From NCBI GenBank assembly GCA_023101885.1, contig JALPQD010000393.1:248001-312000 (forward strand): 64,000 nucleotides of DNA. The letters are read 5' to 3'. Source of the stretch: Typhlomys cinereus. Its lineage: Eukaryota > Chordata > Mammalia > Rodentia > Platacanthomyidae. Positions within the stretch are counted from its first letter, which is position 1. Each line of letters begins with the position of its first letter. This document shows positions 36,593 through 48,318 of this stretch, one piece after another. The position numbers were made by a program, and so were the translations under genes. The notes under the pieces are model-generated. The model was not told the DNA's origin. It ran no database searches and was given only the letters and a program-made list of their open reading frames with translations.

Positions 36593-38643
36593 GATGACAC
36601 TTTAAAAAAATAGGATTAAATCAGAGTTTGTTAGAGGAAAGAGAGAACGAAGCTCCAGATTGTGAATCCATGAGGGGCAAGAGAGCAGGTGAAGCAGTCT
36701 TAACTCCTGACTCTCCAACCCAGATGAAAACATTTCATAATAATAAAAATATACTATTCTAAAAAATTATGCTGAAAATGAAATTTGACTGTTGATAAAT
36801 CTCTTGTCTGATCCTATTAGTTCAAACTAACAATCTGCAATGTGTAATATTCCAAGACAAAGCTCTGTGTGAAAAAAGCAAGCAAATTTTTTGTAAGCTA
36901 AAAAAAATAAACCTACTATTATTGGGCAATTTGTACATATTAGGGTGTTTTATGTGCATATGAAATGAAAATGTATGGTAGAGTCACTCTTTTATGGTAG
37001 AAAAGATTTCTCTTTCTCTCCTTCAACTTTTGACATCAATGGATGAGTGCTTCTCCTGTCTGCCGATTAAAATTCAGGAGGTGAATTCAGGGACCAAGTA
37101 CTGTTAAAACATTACTCAGTAGACGTTAGAATGTGATTAGAACTATCTTTTAAATAGTGTATGAAAAAATCTTTTGGATATGCAGATTGGTTCACAGAAT
37201 GTTTGGTGTTTCCAGTGAATAAAATGAGTTTTGAAGCAACTTGAGGCAGTAAATATCAATTAAATTCCACAAGGATAGACATATGTTTAGATGATAAAGA
37301 AAAGGTTTTGGAGAACAAACCATCCTGGGCTTCTGAATATTCAAATGAAAACATTTCACTGCACTACCAAAATAATGGTGTTAAGTAAAAAGACAGTGAC
37401 TGTGAGAACAAATCCCCTTAGTATTTTTATTTTATTACTTTACAGTCAGCACGTATGCTGGAATCCAAGCAGGAGAACTAACTCCCAAAATGTCTCAAAA
37501 TTGTCTACTGGCATTTAGACTCTGAGTTTTCACAGGTTTGAGAATTTAATCACCCTCCTGTTCAATGTATTATGAAGTGGTCAGTACAGGAAGTCAGATT
37601 TATCTTGATTATCACCTAGGAGGAGAACCTGCTGGCTTGTACCCTGATGATTTTAATTATTACTGGTAGCTCAAGAAATAAGAAGTCAATTTAAGGTTGT
37701 TGTTAACAAGAATTTTTGACAGTTGGAAAGGCAAAGGAAATATTGCAGTGCTACAAATTTCCAGACGGAAGAGTAGAGCTGTGCACAAATGGATGAATTG
37801 ATGAAGAGGAGGGCTGTAATTGGATACCTTCTTTTGTTCTTCTTCCCTAAAATTCCCAAGATAACTAATTTAGTCTGGAAAGGCTTTCCCTGGATGTCAG
37901 ACATTATTCTCCCCGTTTTTAATGATGTCAGTTTATTTTAAAAATGAAACGATAGCCAAACCAAGAAAAGAAGAAAAAAAAAAGCAGAGTTCCAAACTCA
38001 AATAGCCCTGTAGGTTGATTTCTGCCCTTGGGCCATTGATTCCCACACTTGGCTTCAAACTTCTGATTGTATATGTAGGGGTGATTCCTTTCCTTTCTAC
38101 ATTCATATAGCAATTATTTTCTGCACAATTCATTTGGAAATTAATCATGAGCTGCCTCATGACATCGTTTCTATTATATCTTGAGTTGTTTAATTTTTTA
38201 TGAATCTTGTCTCCATCTACTTTTAACTCCTTCAGTGTAGAAACTGATTTATATTTCTTTGTATTGCCATAAATTCCAAAATAATGAAGTCTCAAATTAG
38301 TGTCTCTTTGTTTTTTTATAAGGAAATATAGTATTACAAATCTACATTCAACTTTTTGACAAAAGTATGGGCACTGATAAAAAATGAGACATAAGCAATT
38401 CATATTCATGAAATGATATTGATTTTGCTCTAGAAATTTCAGAATTTCTTTTTTACAGGACACAGGTATCTGTTAGGACACTCAGTAACTGATTCACAAT
38501 GCCTCACATGGTACTTTTTCTTTTCTTTCCTTAATTGGTATGAACAGATAAAAGATGAGGAAAATAGAAGCATACTTTAGAAACTTTAATTCTCTTAGGG
38601 CCATAGTAGTCATAGCAACACCACACTTCTCTGTACCAAATTC
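36593..38643. other. Unique AT-rich sequence, no gene seen
   Basis: About 2 kb. The largest frame (37933-38463 minus, 176 residues) is AT-rich in codon use, repeats no known domain, and contains a lysine/phenylalanine-rich tail produced by A runs. I do not regard it as a gene, although it is the longest frame outside L1. Confidence 0.45.
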
Positions 38644-38986
38644 TGTTCCAGTTATTCCTCTGTTCCTATGATAAATACTCTGACCCAAACATCTTAAGGG
38701 AGAAAGGGTCTATTATATACTTATAATTCTAGAAGGGAAAAGTTCCATTTTGGCAGGAAATGACATGGTGGCCAAAGTAGGAGGTTGGTTCAAGTTATAG
38801 CAGTCATCAGGAGGCAGAGTGGGGAAGAGGTGCAAGCTATCAAATTCTTCAACATACTTCTTCCAACCAGCCTCCACCTCCAAGAGGTCCTATAATCATC
38901 ACAGGCAATGCTAGCAACTTGAGACCAAGTATTCAAACACATGAGCTTGTGGGTGACACTTCATAATTTACATTCAGATGACAACA
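38644..38986 (-). mobile_element. MaLR-type LTR (MT-like), complete length
   Basis: About 343 bp that on the plus strand starts tgttccagttattcctctg and ctatgataaatactctgacc, has aagggagaaagggtctatta and ggcaggaaatgacatggtgg, and ends cattcagatgacaaca. The TG...CA ends and text order match an MT/ORR1-type LTR in reverse. No clean 5-bp duplication was found, consistent with age. Confidence 0.7.
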
Positions 38987-38989
38987 GGT

Positions 38990-39110
38990 AGTAATACTTA
39001 TTCTATTTTACAGATGTGTACCTGGGATTAAGTCATTGCTCAGCAAGCATTGAATGTTGGATTTGAATTAGGGTGTGATTGCCTTGGAAATTTTGGCTTC
39101 TAATCTTATC
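38990..39110 (-). mobile_element. MIR-like SINE remnant
   Basis: The plus strand reads ctattttacagatgtgtacc, gggattaagtcattgctcag and ttggatttgaattagggtgt, comparable to reverse MIR (ttacagatgaggaaactgag ... ggattcgaaccc). Very old and low similarity. Confidence 0.5.
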
Positions 39111-39600
39111 CCAGCAGCTTCTCTGCCTGCTCCACAAGAACATACTTATAAATGTTCAAATAGAAGGAGCCAGAAACCAGGGATGGCACATTGGCAAAAT
39201 GGTGACTAGAATTCTGGGACTCAACCCAGAATCCCATCTAGATCTTTGCTGCATCAAATTAGGCTCCATTTAGTTCCTTCTTTGACACTTCTTTATTAAA
39301 TCTGCATTTACATATCCATGTCTACTTGATGAGTTAATGTTATTTTTCTAGGTAACATTTTGAAGGTGTCATTCAGAGCAACACAGGTGTGGTTATGAAG
39401 TCTGAATGTGATAGGAAGCATGGTTAGAAATTATCCTCCACTCTTGAGTAGGAGTTGTTCATTGCCATCTCAAGTTACATGAAGACTTACCTAAAAAGGG
39501 AAACTGTTTTACTCCTTGTTTACTTATGCAGCTTTTAATTTTTCAATAAATGAAGCCTGTTGGAATCAAACCAACTATGTCACAATTATATTTGCTGACT
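39111..39600. other. Unique sequence, no gene seen
   Basis: Nothing recognised. Confidence 0.4.
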
Positions 39601-41373
39601 TAACTATTCCATTCTTAAAGGACTCTATCCTTATCACATAGATACTTACACACCCACATTCATGACAATAGCAAGGAACTAGAACAGCTTGGATGGTCAT
39701 CAACTGATGAATGAATAATTAAACTACTGTAAGAGAGATTTTATTCATTCATAAAAAAAGAAAATATGGAATTTTATGTAACATGATGGAACCAAAAAAC
39801 ATTATATTATTAAGTTAGGCAAACCTGTTTCAGAAGATAAACAGCACATGTTTTCTCTCATATGAATATCCTAGCTCTAATTTTTATATATGTGTCTTTA
39901 TATATGTGACTATATGTAGAGCTTTGGAAACCAGAAAGGGCCTATGGAGGGAAAAGAATACAGGGAGGGAGGATGGTAGAGTCCGTGTGATGTGGAAGTG
40001 GAATGGGGAATATGAGGATGGAAGGGTTTAAGCCTAGAGTGTATGCAGGGAGATGGAGGAAAGACAAAAGTTAGTATCAACCAAAACTAATGATGTATGA
40101 AAAAAAGGAAATCTGATACTTTGCTAATCAGCAAAATGTAGAGTTTCACCACAGGTACAATCCATGAGAAGATACAGATGTTTCCAGAGGCCCAGGACCA
40201 TGAAATAGCAATCCCAGTGCCAAGAGTGTGCTATCTTTCTAAGAGTGTCGGCCATAGAGTCCCCTGAGGTCCCCCAAACAATACAGGAAGTTGCCTCTCC
40301 TGTTTGGGCTTCTATCAGAAGTACATGGTAACAACCCATTGCTGAAGACCCCATAAACCCTGGTTATAGGACATAAAGAAAAGCAATCAGAACCGGGCCA
40401 GAAGTTTCTTCCCTGACAGCTCACTCTCACAATTCTCAAAGGTGCTATGTAGACTGCTGGATCTTACTTACCTGTGAACTACTGTAACACTATTGACTGA
40501 ATAGGTAAGGTGCACTCAGAGGTACAATAGTGACCAATATAATACTATGAGCTATCCAAATGCTTTGTGACTAGATTTGAAGTCTGCTACATAGGGGAGA
40601 TTCACATCTGATACTATAAACCTGGTCAAAAACTTGTGGTTGGGATGACCACAGATCCTAATGAAGAAACTGCTGCTGTTATTTTGCTAAATGGACATGC
40701 TGTCCCTATCAAATTGCCTGCTAAATAACTATGTTTATGCCTATAGATGAGTGCTATGGTCAGCTTTTGTCAGAGAGCCTCTTTCTGCAGCGGTCAGCAG
40801 TAACTGCAGAAACTCCTAACTGGTTAAAGTGCTAAGAATAAGTGACTCTGAATGTTCAGCCATGAATAAGGCATCTACATCACCCCCTCCAAAGCTCAGG
40901 GACTATATTGCAAGAAGGCATAGAAAGAATGTAAGAGTTGAAAGAAGCAGGGATAGTATAGACTGCTTACTTGTATGCATGGTATGGCTGCTGAGCACTG
41001 GGACTCACAATAATTGTATAATATTTGGCATGTCAGCATTCTATCATAGAAGGAAGTGGAGGTTTTGGGGCTCCACTTCTCCATGAGGATTTATACTTGG
41101 CTAATGGCTGAGGATAGATTCACTGCTTTTACCAATGACTCTCTACCCATGTTCCTATGTAGACTTACTGAGACTCACTGAATCATGCACCAAACACACA
41201 CAAATAAAAATAGATGGAGGAAGGGAGAAGGAGATCAGTGTGAGTTGCAAGAGTCAAAAGAGGATAACAAGGGTGAATACAATTGAAATGCATTGAGACA
41301 TTTTCATACATGTACATACTGAAACCCATTATTGTATGAAATTAATATATGTTGATGGAAACATTTTAAAAAA
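39601..41373 (+). mobile_element. Lx-type L1 3' fragment (end of ORF2 plus long 3'UTR)
   Basis: About 1.8 kb. The left 270 bp read as the end of L1 ORF2 (gatacttacacacccacatt, tggatggtcatcaactgatg, acagcacatgttttctctca), out of frame and broken. The rest is a long 3'UTR with gctgaagaccccataaacc, tcttctctgcag-like text and aagtgctaagaataagtgac, then gttcagccatgaataagg. This is recognisable Lx-family UTR. It ends with ttgtatgaaattaatat and an A-rich tail near 41370. Older than L1-1 and L1-2. The ORFs of 62-85 residues within it are chance frames. Confidence 0.75.
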
Positions 41374-41839
41374 GAGATATCTAGGCCAGAAAGACAAGAT
41401 GCTGTCCCATGCAACCAGGTGGACTTCAGTACTCATCACTGACACCCCAGCCTTTGTCTATTATTTACTATCTACCTGCCTCTAAAACCCTCAACTTAGA
41501 CATAGCTGTACCAGATTATTGATGTCTTCAATACTATGCATTGGAGGATATGTGGAAGCATTGCAGTTATCTGCCCAGCATATGCTAATGATGACCCCTG
41601 AATCCCTGCAGATAAGTCGATTCAAAGTATCTACAAATGACAGTTGGTGGATGAACTGCCCCCAGTTGAGAATCCCTAGGTTAGAATTAGGGCGTAAGGT
41701 AGGGGAATACCTCACTTGATTTTTCTTCTGAATAACCAGTTTACCAACAGCATCTATTCAAGTAACATAAGCCAGGTGTAGTTGTTATGCGATTGGAGAT
41801 ATGAGGAAGTCATCTTTCTCTTCTTGTCTTCTTGAAGGA
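41374..41839. other. Unique sequence, no gene seen
   Basis: Nothing recognised. Confidence 0.4.
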
Positions 41840-42174
41840 AAAGATCCAGTCAAAAGACATATGGTGTGATCAGAGTTTATTTAACAAAACTAAGCAAAGC
41901 AAAGAGAGATTGGACTTGGCTGCCCCAAGACAGGGAGCAGACTACTAGGTTCTGCATTGTGGGTTTTAAACAAGTTCTCATGAATATTTATGAAATGAAT
42001 AACATATATAAAATAAATCTTTCTTTTTGTCCCAAATATTGGTGGAATGGATTTCCCTTTCAGAGTTTTTCCTCCCAAAATATTTAGAAAAAGGAAATAA
42101 TGTCAAAACCACAATGTAAGTAGTGTCATAATGACTACAGATGCAGAACCTTTGTGAGTATACATGTATGGAGT

Positions 42175-42209
42175 GATACCATGCAGACAACCTCACGGTA
42201 GATTTAAGG
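42175..42209 (+). repeat. Short direct repeat, copy 1
   Basis: Reads gataccatgcagacaacctc, acggtagatttaagg. The second copy starts at 42424, an offset of 249 bp, with two differences. Confidence 0.85.
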
Positions 42210-42423
42210 ATGTTGAACCACAAAAAGACCATGTGATCATCAGAAGATCCCTTACCACAATGTCACTGAAGTTCTCCTTGGCTGCCCTACTATCAAACTC
42301 CTTGCCTATGGGGCAGTCTGAGATAGTCATGCTTCCTGGAATAGGTGGCTTTCTTAGAAGCTGTTCTTATGCACAGACCAGTATGTTACAATTAGATGCA
42401 CCAGAGAAAAGAATATGCATAAA

Positions 42424-42458
42424 GATACCATGCAGACAACCTCACCGTAGATTCAAGG
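42424..42458 (+). repeat. Short direct repeat, copy 2
   Basis: Reads gataccatgcagacaacctc, accgtagattcaagg. Pairs with 42175-42209. Confidence 0.85.
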
Positions 42459-42744
42459 TTACTACATGTAAAGTAGAAAAGTTTACTAGTGCAAAGTGCA
42501 AGAGTGCCTTACACAAGATCCTCAGCAGGAGCTTCTTAGGAATACTTGGACTTTGCCAAGACATTTTGTCTTGCTTCTCAGAGTCCCTCCTTTCTCTTAT
42601 CTGGTCAGCTTATTTGTTTCATATCTAGCTTTTATTTCTCATCCTTGGTATCCCAGACTTTGTCAACTTAATCTTAACATTTATTTTATTCATAACATTT
42701 CATTTCAACATGACATTTCATATACTTAACTTAGTGGTTAGGAG

Positions 42745-42840
42745 GATGAGATAGGAAGAGGATCCTGAGTGTGAGGTTACAGACTACATAACAACTTTGA
42801 AACCAACCTGGGTTACATAAAAGAACCTGTCTCAATAAAA
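42745..42840 (+). mobile_element. Degenerate B1/B4 3' half
   Basis: Reads gaggatgagataggaagagg, ctttgaaaccaacctgggtt, acataaaagaacctgtctca: the right half of a B1-type SINE, followed by an A/G-rich tail that has become the (GA)n run. Confidence 0.65.
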
Positions 42841-42858
42841 GAGAAGGAGGAAGGAAAG

Positions 42859-42865
<7 letters not shown>

Positions 42866-42904
<39 letters not shown>
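42866..42904. repeat. (GA)n microsatellite
   Basis: About 19 pure GA units, probably grown from the tail of the preceding SINE. Confidence 0.95.
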
Positions 42905-42907
<3 letters not shown>

Positions 42908-43496
42908 TGTGCAAAAAGGGACTAATTAGAACAAAGTATGAAAACATATGAAAATATCATAATGAAATCCATTATTTTTATTCTAACTATCCACAATAGG
43001 ATTTGGCAATGGAATCAGCCTCGATGTCTATTTGTTTATCTGATAAGGTGGATAATGAAAATGTGGTATACATACACAATAGAATTTTATTCAACTATAA
43101 GAAAAATGAAATTATAAAAATTTCATGAAAATGTACAGAACTGGAAAACATACTGATGGAAAACATAAGCCATGTTCAGAAAGACAAGTGTTTTTTCTCA
43201 TATGTACATTTTAGGCTTAAATTTTTATATTTCTATTTTAATGTTTGTGTATCAGTAAACACCAGGTAGCAGGAAGGAAACATCAGAGGCGGAACAAGAG
43301 GTCTGAAGGAGTGAGGAGAGAAAAGCACTTTAAAGCACATGTGGCAATATTAGGGAAAAAAGTCTTTAAGACATATAAGGCATAGCAATGGGGACAGGTA
43401 AAGTGGGGGAGGAACAATTGGGATATAAGAAAAAACGTATAGAAACCTACTACTTTAGACACAAGCAAAAATAATTCTTTAACAAAAACTTTGACC

Positions 43497-44257
43497 GAGG
43501 CACCCAAACGCGATGCAGCCAAGTTCAGTACAGGAATAGCAAAATCGACTCAGAACACCAGTGACCTTACAATGTTCACCCAGAACCAGACCGGCCAAAT
43601 TTCTCTCCATTCTAAAGCTCACAGAACCTTGGGGAAGAGGAAGTAGCAAGATTATATGAGCCTAAAGATGGAGAGGTCCACGGATGGACCAGATATTCCA
43701 CTCGAGCCTGGGCTGCAGCGGCCAGAATCCACTGCAATGTGATCACATCAACATTACTTGTCGTATCAACAAGCCCACATAAACTAGCGCGGATCTCACG
43801 GGAGATGGCTTCAGTCAACAGCATCCTTAGAAGCAAGGATTTAGACAGATACAATAGAATTTCTACATTCGTGGGCAGCCCAAGAAGAGACCCAAGGTAT
43901 GCCACAGAGCCCTGAACCCTCACTAGTGTGGACCACTTAGAAGAAACTTCAGGGCCCATATAAGATGAAGTTCTGAAGAATGGGAAGGAGAAAGCAGGAA
44001 ACATCAAGAGGAGAGGGAGAGAGGAAAAGAGGGAGGGATAGAGGGAATTGTGGGAGAGAAGGCAGGATGGGGAGATGGAAGAGAGGAGGGGAGGGAGGAA
44101 GGGAAAGGAGGAGGAGGGGGGTGAGTGTACCTACTCTTCGAGCTTGTATAACTAGGTAAAATATAAAATTAAAAAAAAGATGAGCCAGAATACGTCCTCT
44201 CTCTCTTAAAACAAAACAAAACAAAACAAAACAAAACAAAACAAAACAAAACAAAAC
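43497..44257 (+). mobile_element. Unrecognised insert with (AAAAC)n tail inside an L1
   Basis: About 760 bp with no counterpart in the related L1 at 39.6-41.4 kb. It is GC-richer than its host to about 43980, followed by a long purine tract (43980-44120), aaaatataaaattaaaaaaa near 44160, and an (AAAAC)n run at about 44210-44257. Possible target duplication: aacaaaaactttgacc at 43481-43496 and aacaaaatgctttaacc at 44258-44274. The 131-residue minus frame at 43612-44007 has no recognised domain. This could be a truncated retroposon or processed transcript of unknown source. Confidence 0.5.
44210..44257. repeat. (AAAAC)n simple repeat
   Basis: About nine units of a pentamer, likely the expanded poly(A) tail of the insert on its left. 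Confidence 0.95.
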
Positions 44258-44890
44258 AACAAAATGCTTTAACCAGAAGTTCTCTGCATAGATGTAATGC
44301 TGTTCCCAGAAGTTATAGGACTTCAAACTAAAATCTCAGTGCTAGATGTGGGTGTGGAACATCTCCCTGGGAGCTGTGTCCAGGGGGAACTAGAGGGTTC
44401 TAAAACAATACAGACTATTGCCATTGTTCTTAGATACATGACAGAACTAGACAGTAAGATCCTATTGCTGAAGACACCACATATGGGGTTTAGGACAGAA
44501 AGAAATGAAGCTAGAACTGAGCTGGAAGGTGCCTCCTTATTGCTTAGCATTCACAGTGCTGGAAACTGCTATGTTAGGGGAGAAAAGTCAGCAACATTCA
44601 TACCCAGCCTCAGCAGCTCTATGTCATAATACTGAACTACCTAGCAAGTCATACTCTCCAGGGCAGTAGTAGCATGAACATTCTGGGGTGTAATCACCCA
44701 CTTTCTGATTGGCTTTGAATTCTGCTTGACAACTGGAAATAGATGCAGGTACCACAGAATTAGTAAAAATATAGAGAAGTCTCAGGTCATATGAGGGTAT
44801 TTACTACTTTTGTGTTATTGCCAAATGGACATGTGCTTAAATTATATTCTAAATACTTGTTATACTTCTTTCTTTCTTTCAAAATTAAAA

Positions 44891-45248
44891 ATATATAAAA
44901 ATCAAAAAAGTAAAAATAAGGAGATAAATAATGTCAAAAAACAGAAAAAGATATTAATCACTGTGTCTACAATGGAAAGATGAATAAATAAAGGGGTTCA
45001 GTGACATCAAGTCCACCTTTGAGGAAGAATTGGTCAGGGGAGCACATATTCATAATTAAGGAATCTTGGTCAAACTGTAGTCTGCTCGATCATGACCTTC
45101 GATCAGGTTCTGCTGAGTTGTTCAAAGAGCCCACATGTCTCCTGGAAGATGACTGTTTCTGTCTTGGATTGCTCTTCTGGAATCCAAGGACCTTTAAGCT
45201 TAGGATGACTAGAAGTCTTCAGATGCTTTTTGGAAATACCTTTTTTTC
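44891..45248. other. AT-rich sequence, no gene seen
   Basis: Nothing recognised; the left part is A-rich and may be L1 tail debris. Confidence 0.4.
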
Positions 45249-45483
45249 CCTGTTGTTGTGTGTGATAAAATTGGTGGCAAAATGACTTAAGGGTGAAAGG
45301 ATTTATTCTGCCCCACAGTGCAAGGCTGTAGTCCATCATGGTGAAGTCTTGACATAAGGAGCTTAAAGCACGTGCTTACAGTGGGAGAGTTTTCACAACT
45401 GAAATAATATAATATCCCATAAGCATGTGGAAAAATCCATCTCCCAGGTGATGTCAAGTTTAAAATTAACACTAATCATCACA
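45249..45483 (-). mobile_element. MaLR-type LTR (MT-like), partial
   Basis: The plus strand reads ttgttgtgtgtgataaaatt, gtgaaaggatttattctgcc, ctgtagtccatcatggtgaa, and ends gtgatgtcaagtttaaaatt then aacactaatcatcaca. The right end is the reverse of the MT 5' terminus ('tgtgatgg..aat..gtcaacttgac'-like). Confidence 0.7.
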
Positions 45484-46654
45484 GGGGGAACAGAACTTTG
45501 TAAAATCTAATAGCAATGAGTCTCTACTAATGTAAGCCTTAAAGGTGTTGCCTGTTTTTAGATAGAGTCTCTTTGAATGATAATGTGTCCATACACAGAG
45601 GCAGGTACCCTGAGAAGTAAAAATTGATGGCATAGATGCCAGGCTTTTATTAAAATTTTTAATCTTGCTTTCTGTTACCTTGTGGGTCAAGCCAAGAGTT
45701 GATGTTTCTAAGAAAAAGCAGTCTCTAAATACATGGCAAAGTGACTTCCTGTACTATATTTGATCTTTGGATCCGCTATTTCCAATTGCATATTGTCAAA
45801 CTTGGAAATTCATTTAAATACATGATGATTTGCCAGCATCAGGCAAGTGTGGCCTTGAGCACTTGGCGGAGTCATCCTCTTTGCCCTATTCTAGGGGAGC
45901 TGTCTCTTAAGTAGGGACATGGGGAGGATTTCCCCGAACCAAGTGATGAATTGACCTAGTGGGAGGCTCAGATGTATCCCAGAGCCTGGGTCCTTATGTA
46001 CACAAAATGAAGCTTAAGCTTTGCCCTCATGAGGGACCAGCTGAGTATTAGCACATCATTGGGATTTTCCATTGGAATAATCCAAATAAGACAACTGCTC
46101 AAGCTTTAATCACAGAATTTCTTTCCTGTGTTTTCATATTCGTCCTCTACCAACATTGTCTTCAAAGTCCTTGTTTGAAGCTTCAAACAATTTGCAATTT
46201 GAGGCAACTTAATTTACAAGTTTCTGTTTGCTCAGACTGTTTAATATTTTAACATGACTCAGTTTATCTTTTCAGCTGGCATGATGGCAATACAGGGTCA
46301 TGGGAAGGGATGAGTGCTCCTTACTTTGAACTTTTTTTATTAAGTATTTTATATAAAAATATTTATGTTAAAATAGCAATGAGCCAGACTTATGGCTAAA
46401 ATGAACATGACCTTGAGTAAGACTTCATTTCTTTTCTCATACTTTTTCTGAGACCCTTAAGAATATTAGCTTTATGGGCAGTCCCAAAATCTCTGTGATC
46501 TAGAGTTTGACCCCATCAGTTGTCATCCCATTAGGTGCCCCTCACACGCCTCCTTGTGATTTTATAAGCAGCTGGCACAGACATTCTAAAGGGATGTTTA
46601 TAAATTGCCCCCAGGAATCTCATGCTGGGAACATAGAGAGGAAATTCACAGAGT
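45484..46654. other. Unique sequence, no gene seen
   Basis: About 1.2 kb without recognised repeats or genes. Confidence 0.45.
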
Positions 46655-46659
46655 GTATA

Positions 46660-46699
<40 letters not shown>
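46655..46699. repeat. (TA)n followed by T18
   Basis: About 13-14 TA units, then a pure T run. No adjacent SINE body was recognised. Confidence 0.95.
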
Positions 46700-47249
46700 G
46701 CCAGATCTCAGGCCAGCTATTGCAGAAAGAGATTTCACACAGCCTTGACAACCAATGAGACCACCTTGTAGGAGAGACTGAACCCAGCCACTACTGGGAA
46801 GGACCATATCTTGAGCAGATGTGCTTAATTATACAAATATCTCACCTTAGATTTCAAATGTACTCTTATGCCTTGTATTTCAAATGTACCTTTATGTTTG
46901 GATGGGTTTTGGGATAATATCCTCTTCCCAATAAGACCATAATGAATACTTGTTCTGCTTTTCATTGTGAATTTTATTTTTTTTATTGGTTTATTAAGAG
47001 CAGGGGATGAACTAAGGCACAGATCTCCCCAAAGGTCAAGTAACAATCTCGCTAAAGTGCATAAGCAATTCTTCATGAATAGATAACTTCAAACCTCACC
47101 TAATCTCTACAGGTGACTGTTGTAAAAACTTGGGGTGTAAGTAAGAATCCACATTAAAATAACTTTTAACAAATTCAAACTCTGCTTCATACTGACTTTC
47201 TCTGAAATTCTTTTCTGCATTGAAGTCAAGAATCTGGTTTTACGAAGAG
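46700..47249. other. Unique sequence, no gene seen
   Basis: Nothing recognised. A tandem-like pair occurs at 46849-46895 (gatttcaaatgtactcttatg and gtatttcaaatgtaccttta in overlapping form), a small local duplication of about 20 bp. Confidence 0.4.
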
Positions 47250-47452
47250 AAGCTACAACAGTATTTTGTGTAGTTCAGGATGTCTTTGAACTCACTCCAG
47301 AGCCAAAGGTGAACTCCTGATCTTCCTGCCTCCACTTTATGAGTGCTGGGTTACAGGATTATACTCAGTTTTAAGCAGTGCTGGAGATCAAAGCCAGAGC
47401 CTCCTGCACGCTAAGTCAAGCACTCTACCATCTGAACTACCTCTTCTGCACA
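47250..47452 (-). mobile_element. B4-type SINE
   Basis: The plus strand shows the B1 half in reverse (gttcaggatgtctttgaact, cttcctgcctccactttatg, agtgctgggttacaggatt), then the ID-like head in reverse (gtgctggagatcaaagccag, aagcactctaccatctgaac). The whole B4 layout is readable. Confidence 0.8.
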
Positions 47453-47925
47453 TATAATTTAATATGTTATCCTTCAAATTGTACATAAAGTGACTCCATT
47501 TAATTCCTGACTGAGACTTTAAAAAAAAATTTGATCTAATTCTTCATGGCACTATTTAATAAAAAGGTCAATTTAGACTAGTATATAATTTTAAATGTTT
47601 TAATTTTGAAGTATTTTTAAATTTATGTCTGTAAAATGTTACATATCTGAGCATATCTTACTATCCTATCCTATCTTATCCTTTCTCTCATTGGTAAATA
47701 TTTTAATGTATGTAAATACAATGTAAGTGACTTCCAGTATAATCATTTTCATAATAAGTGTGTCACAATTAAAAAAAAAAAGAATCTAGTTTTACCCGAA
47801 TGGTGGTTCCTAAGAAATTAATGGAATTCCTCAAGCCACTGAAAATGGCTGAGCAGAGTTGTTTTCCCTGTCTTTGTTGTACTTGACATTTTGAGAGCAG
47901 TATTTTCAAAAGTGTAATCCTTATC
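47453..47925. other. AT-rich unique sequence
   Basis: Includes the TCCTA/TCTTA-rich stretch at 47661-47690 (ctatcctatcctatcttatc). No gene. Confidence 0.4.
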
Positions 47926-47940
47926 AGATGCAGAAGTTTT

Positions 47941-47966
47941 TATTTTTTTAAACTTTAATTAATTAA

Positions 47967-48004
<38 letters not shown>

Positions 48005-48232
48005 CAGGGGACCATGTATGTCCCTATGGAAGACCAAGGTTGACTTTTGGGAATCATCCTAGATTGCTTCTACCTCTTTTTTGCTTAGCTCTGGGATGTC
48101 CCAGGCTTTGCCTATCAAAACCTGAAATGTAGGCTGCTGCTGTTTCTGCATAACGTTTTTATGTGGGATCTGGGATCTGAACTCAGGACTTTCTGCTTGC
48201 AAAGTCTTAACCGCTGAATTGTCTCTCCAGCC
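47941..48232 (-). mobile_element. CA-tailed tRNA-head SINE, full-length (copy 3)
   Basis: Order on the plus strand: T-rich tail, (TG)n at 47971-48003, tatcaggggaccatgtatgt, aagaccaaggttgactttt, ttgcttctacctcttttttg, gatgtcccaggctttgccta, gtgggatctgggatctgaac, then cttgcaaagtcttaaccgc and tgtctctccagccc. Flanks share CAGATGCAG (47925-47933 and 48233-48241). The head in its own orientation opens GGGCTGGAGAGACAATTCAG and carries a tRNA-like B-box (GAGTTCAGATCCC). Confidence 0.9.
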
Positions 48233-48252
48233 CAGATGCAGTTTAAAAGTGC

Positions 48253-48269
48253 ATGTGCGTGCGTGCGTG

Positions 48270-48315
<46 letters not shown>
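48253..48315. repeat. (TG)n microsatellite
   Basis: About 30 units with TGCG steps at the left; 20 bp from the preceding SINE's 5' end. Confidence 0.95.

Positions 48316-48318
<3 letters not shown>

Larger units (their letters stand above)
41840..42730. other. Unassigned block with an internal 35-bp direct repeat
   Basis: Contains the repeated segment described in the next two entries. Text such as gatcagagtttatttaaca near 41870 is reminiscent of the polyadenylation side of a retroviral LTR read in reverse, but no family could be assigned. The 154-residue plus frame at 42164-42628 spans both repeat copies and has no recognised domain. Confidence 0.35.
42973..44890 (+). mobile_element. Lx-type L1 3' fragment, split by a 760-bp insert
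   Basis: The left part (42973-43480) is the end of ORF2 and start of the 3'UTR (ctatccacaataggatttgg, aaaatgtggtatacatacac, gttcagaaagacaagtgttt). The right part (44275-44890) continues with UTR text paralleling 40.2-40.7 kb: ctgaagacaccacatatggg, agaactgagctggaaggtgc and ttgccaaatggacatgtgc. The block 43497-44257 interrupts it. The 3' end is shorter than in the element at 39.6-41.4 kb. Confidence 0.7.

Noticed and set aside
37933..38463. A 176-residue minus-strand frame in unique DNA
   Set aside because: No recognisable domain, AT-driven composition, A-run-coded lysine/phenylalanine tail, and no splice or promoter context I can defend. Could be revisited with transcript data.
42864..42904. 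Regular short repeats as a CRISPR-like array
   Set aside because: All short regular repeats in the window are microsatellites without spacers, in a mammalian genome; CRISPR does not apply.
43612..44007. A 131-residue minus frame inside the unassigned insert as a gene
   Set aside because: No recognised domain. The insert's tail lies on the plus strand, so a minus-strand coding sequence is unlikely for a retroposon.
44297..44629. A 110-residue frame as a gene
   Set aside because: It lies in Lx-type L1 3'UTR text also present at 40.2-40.7 kb, where the frame is not conserved.
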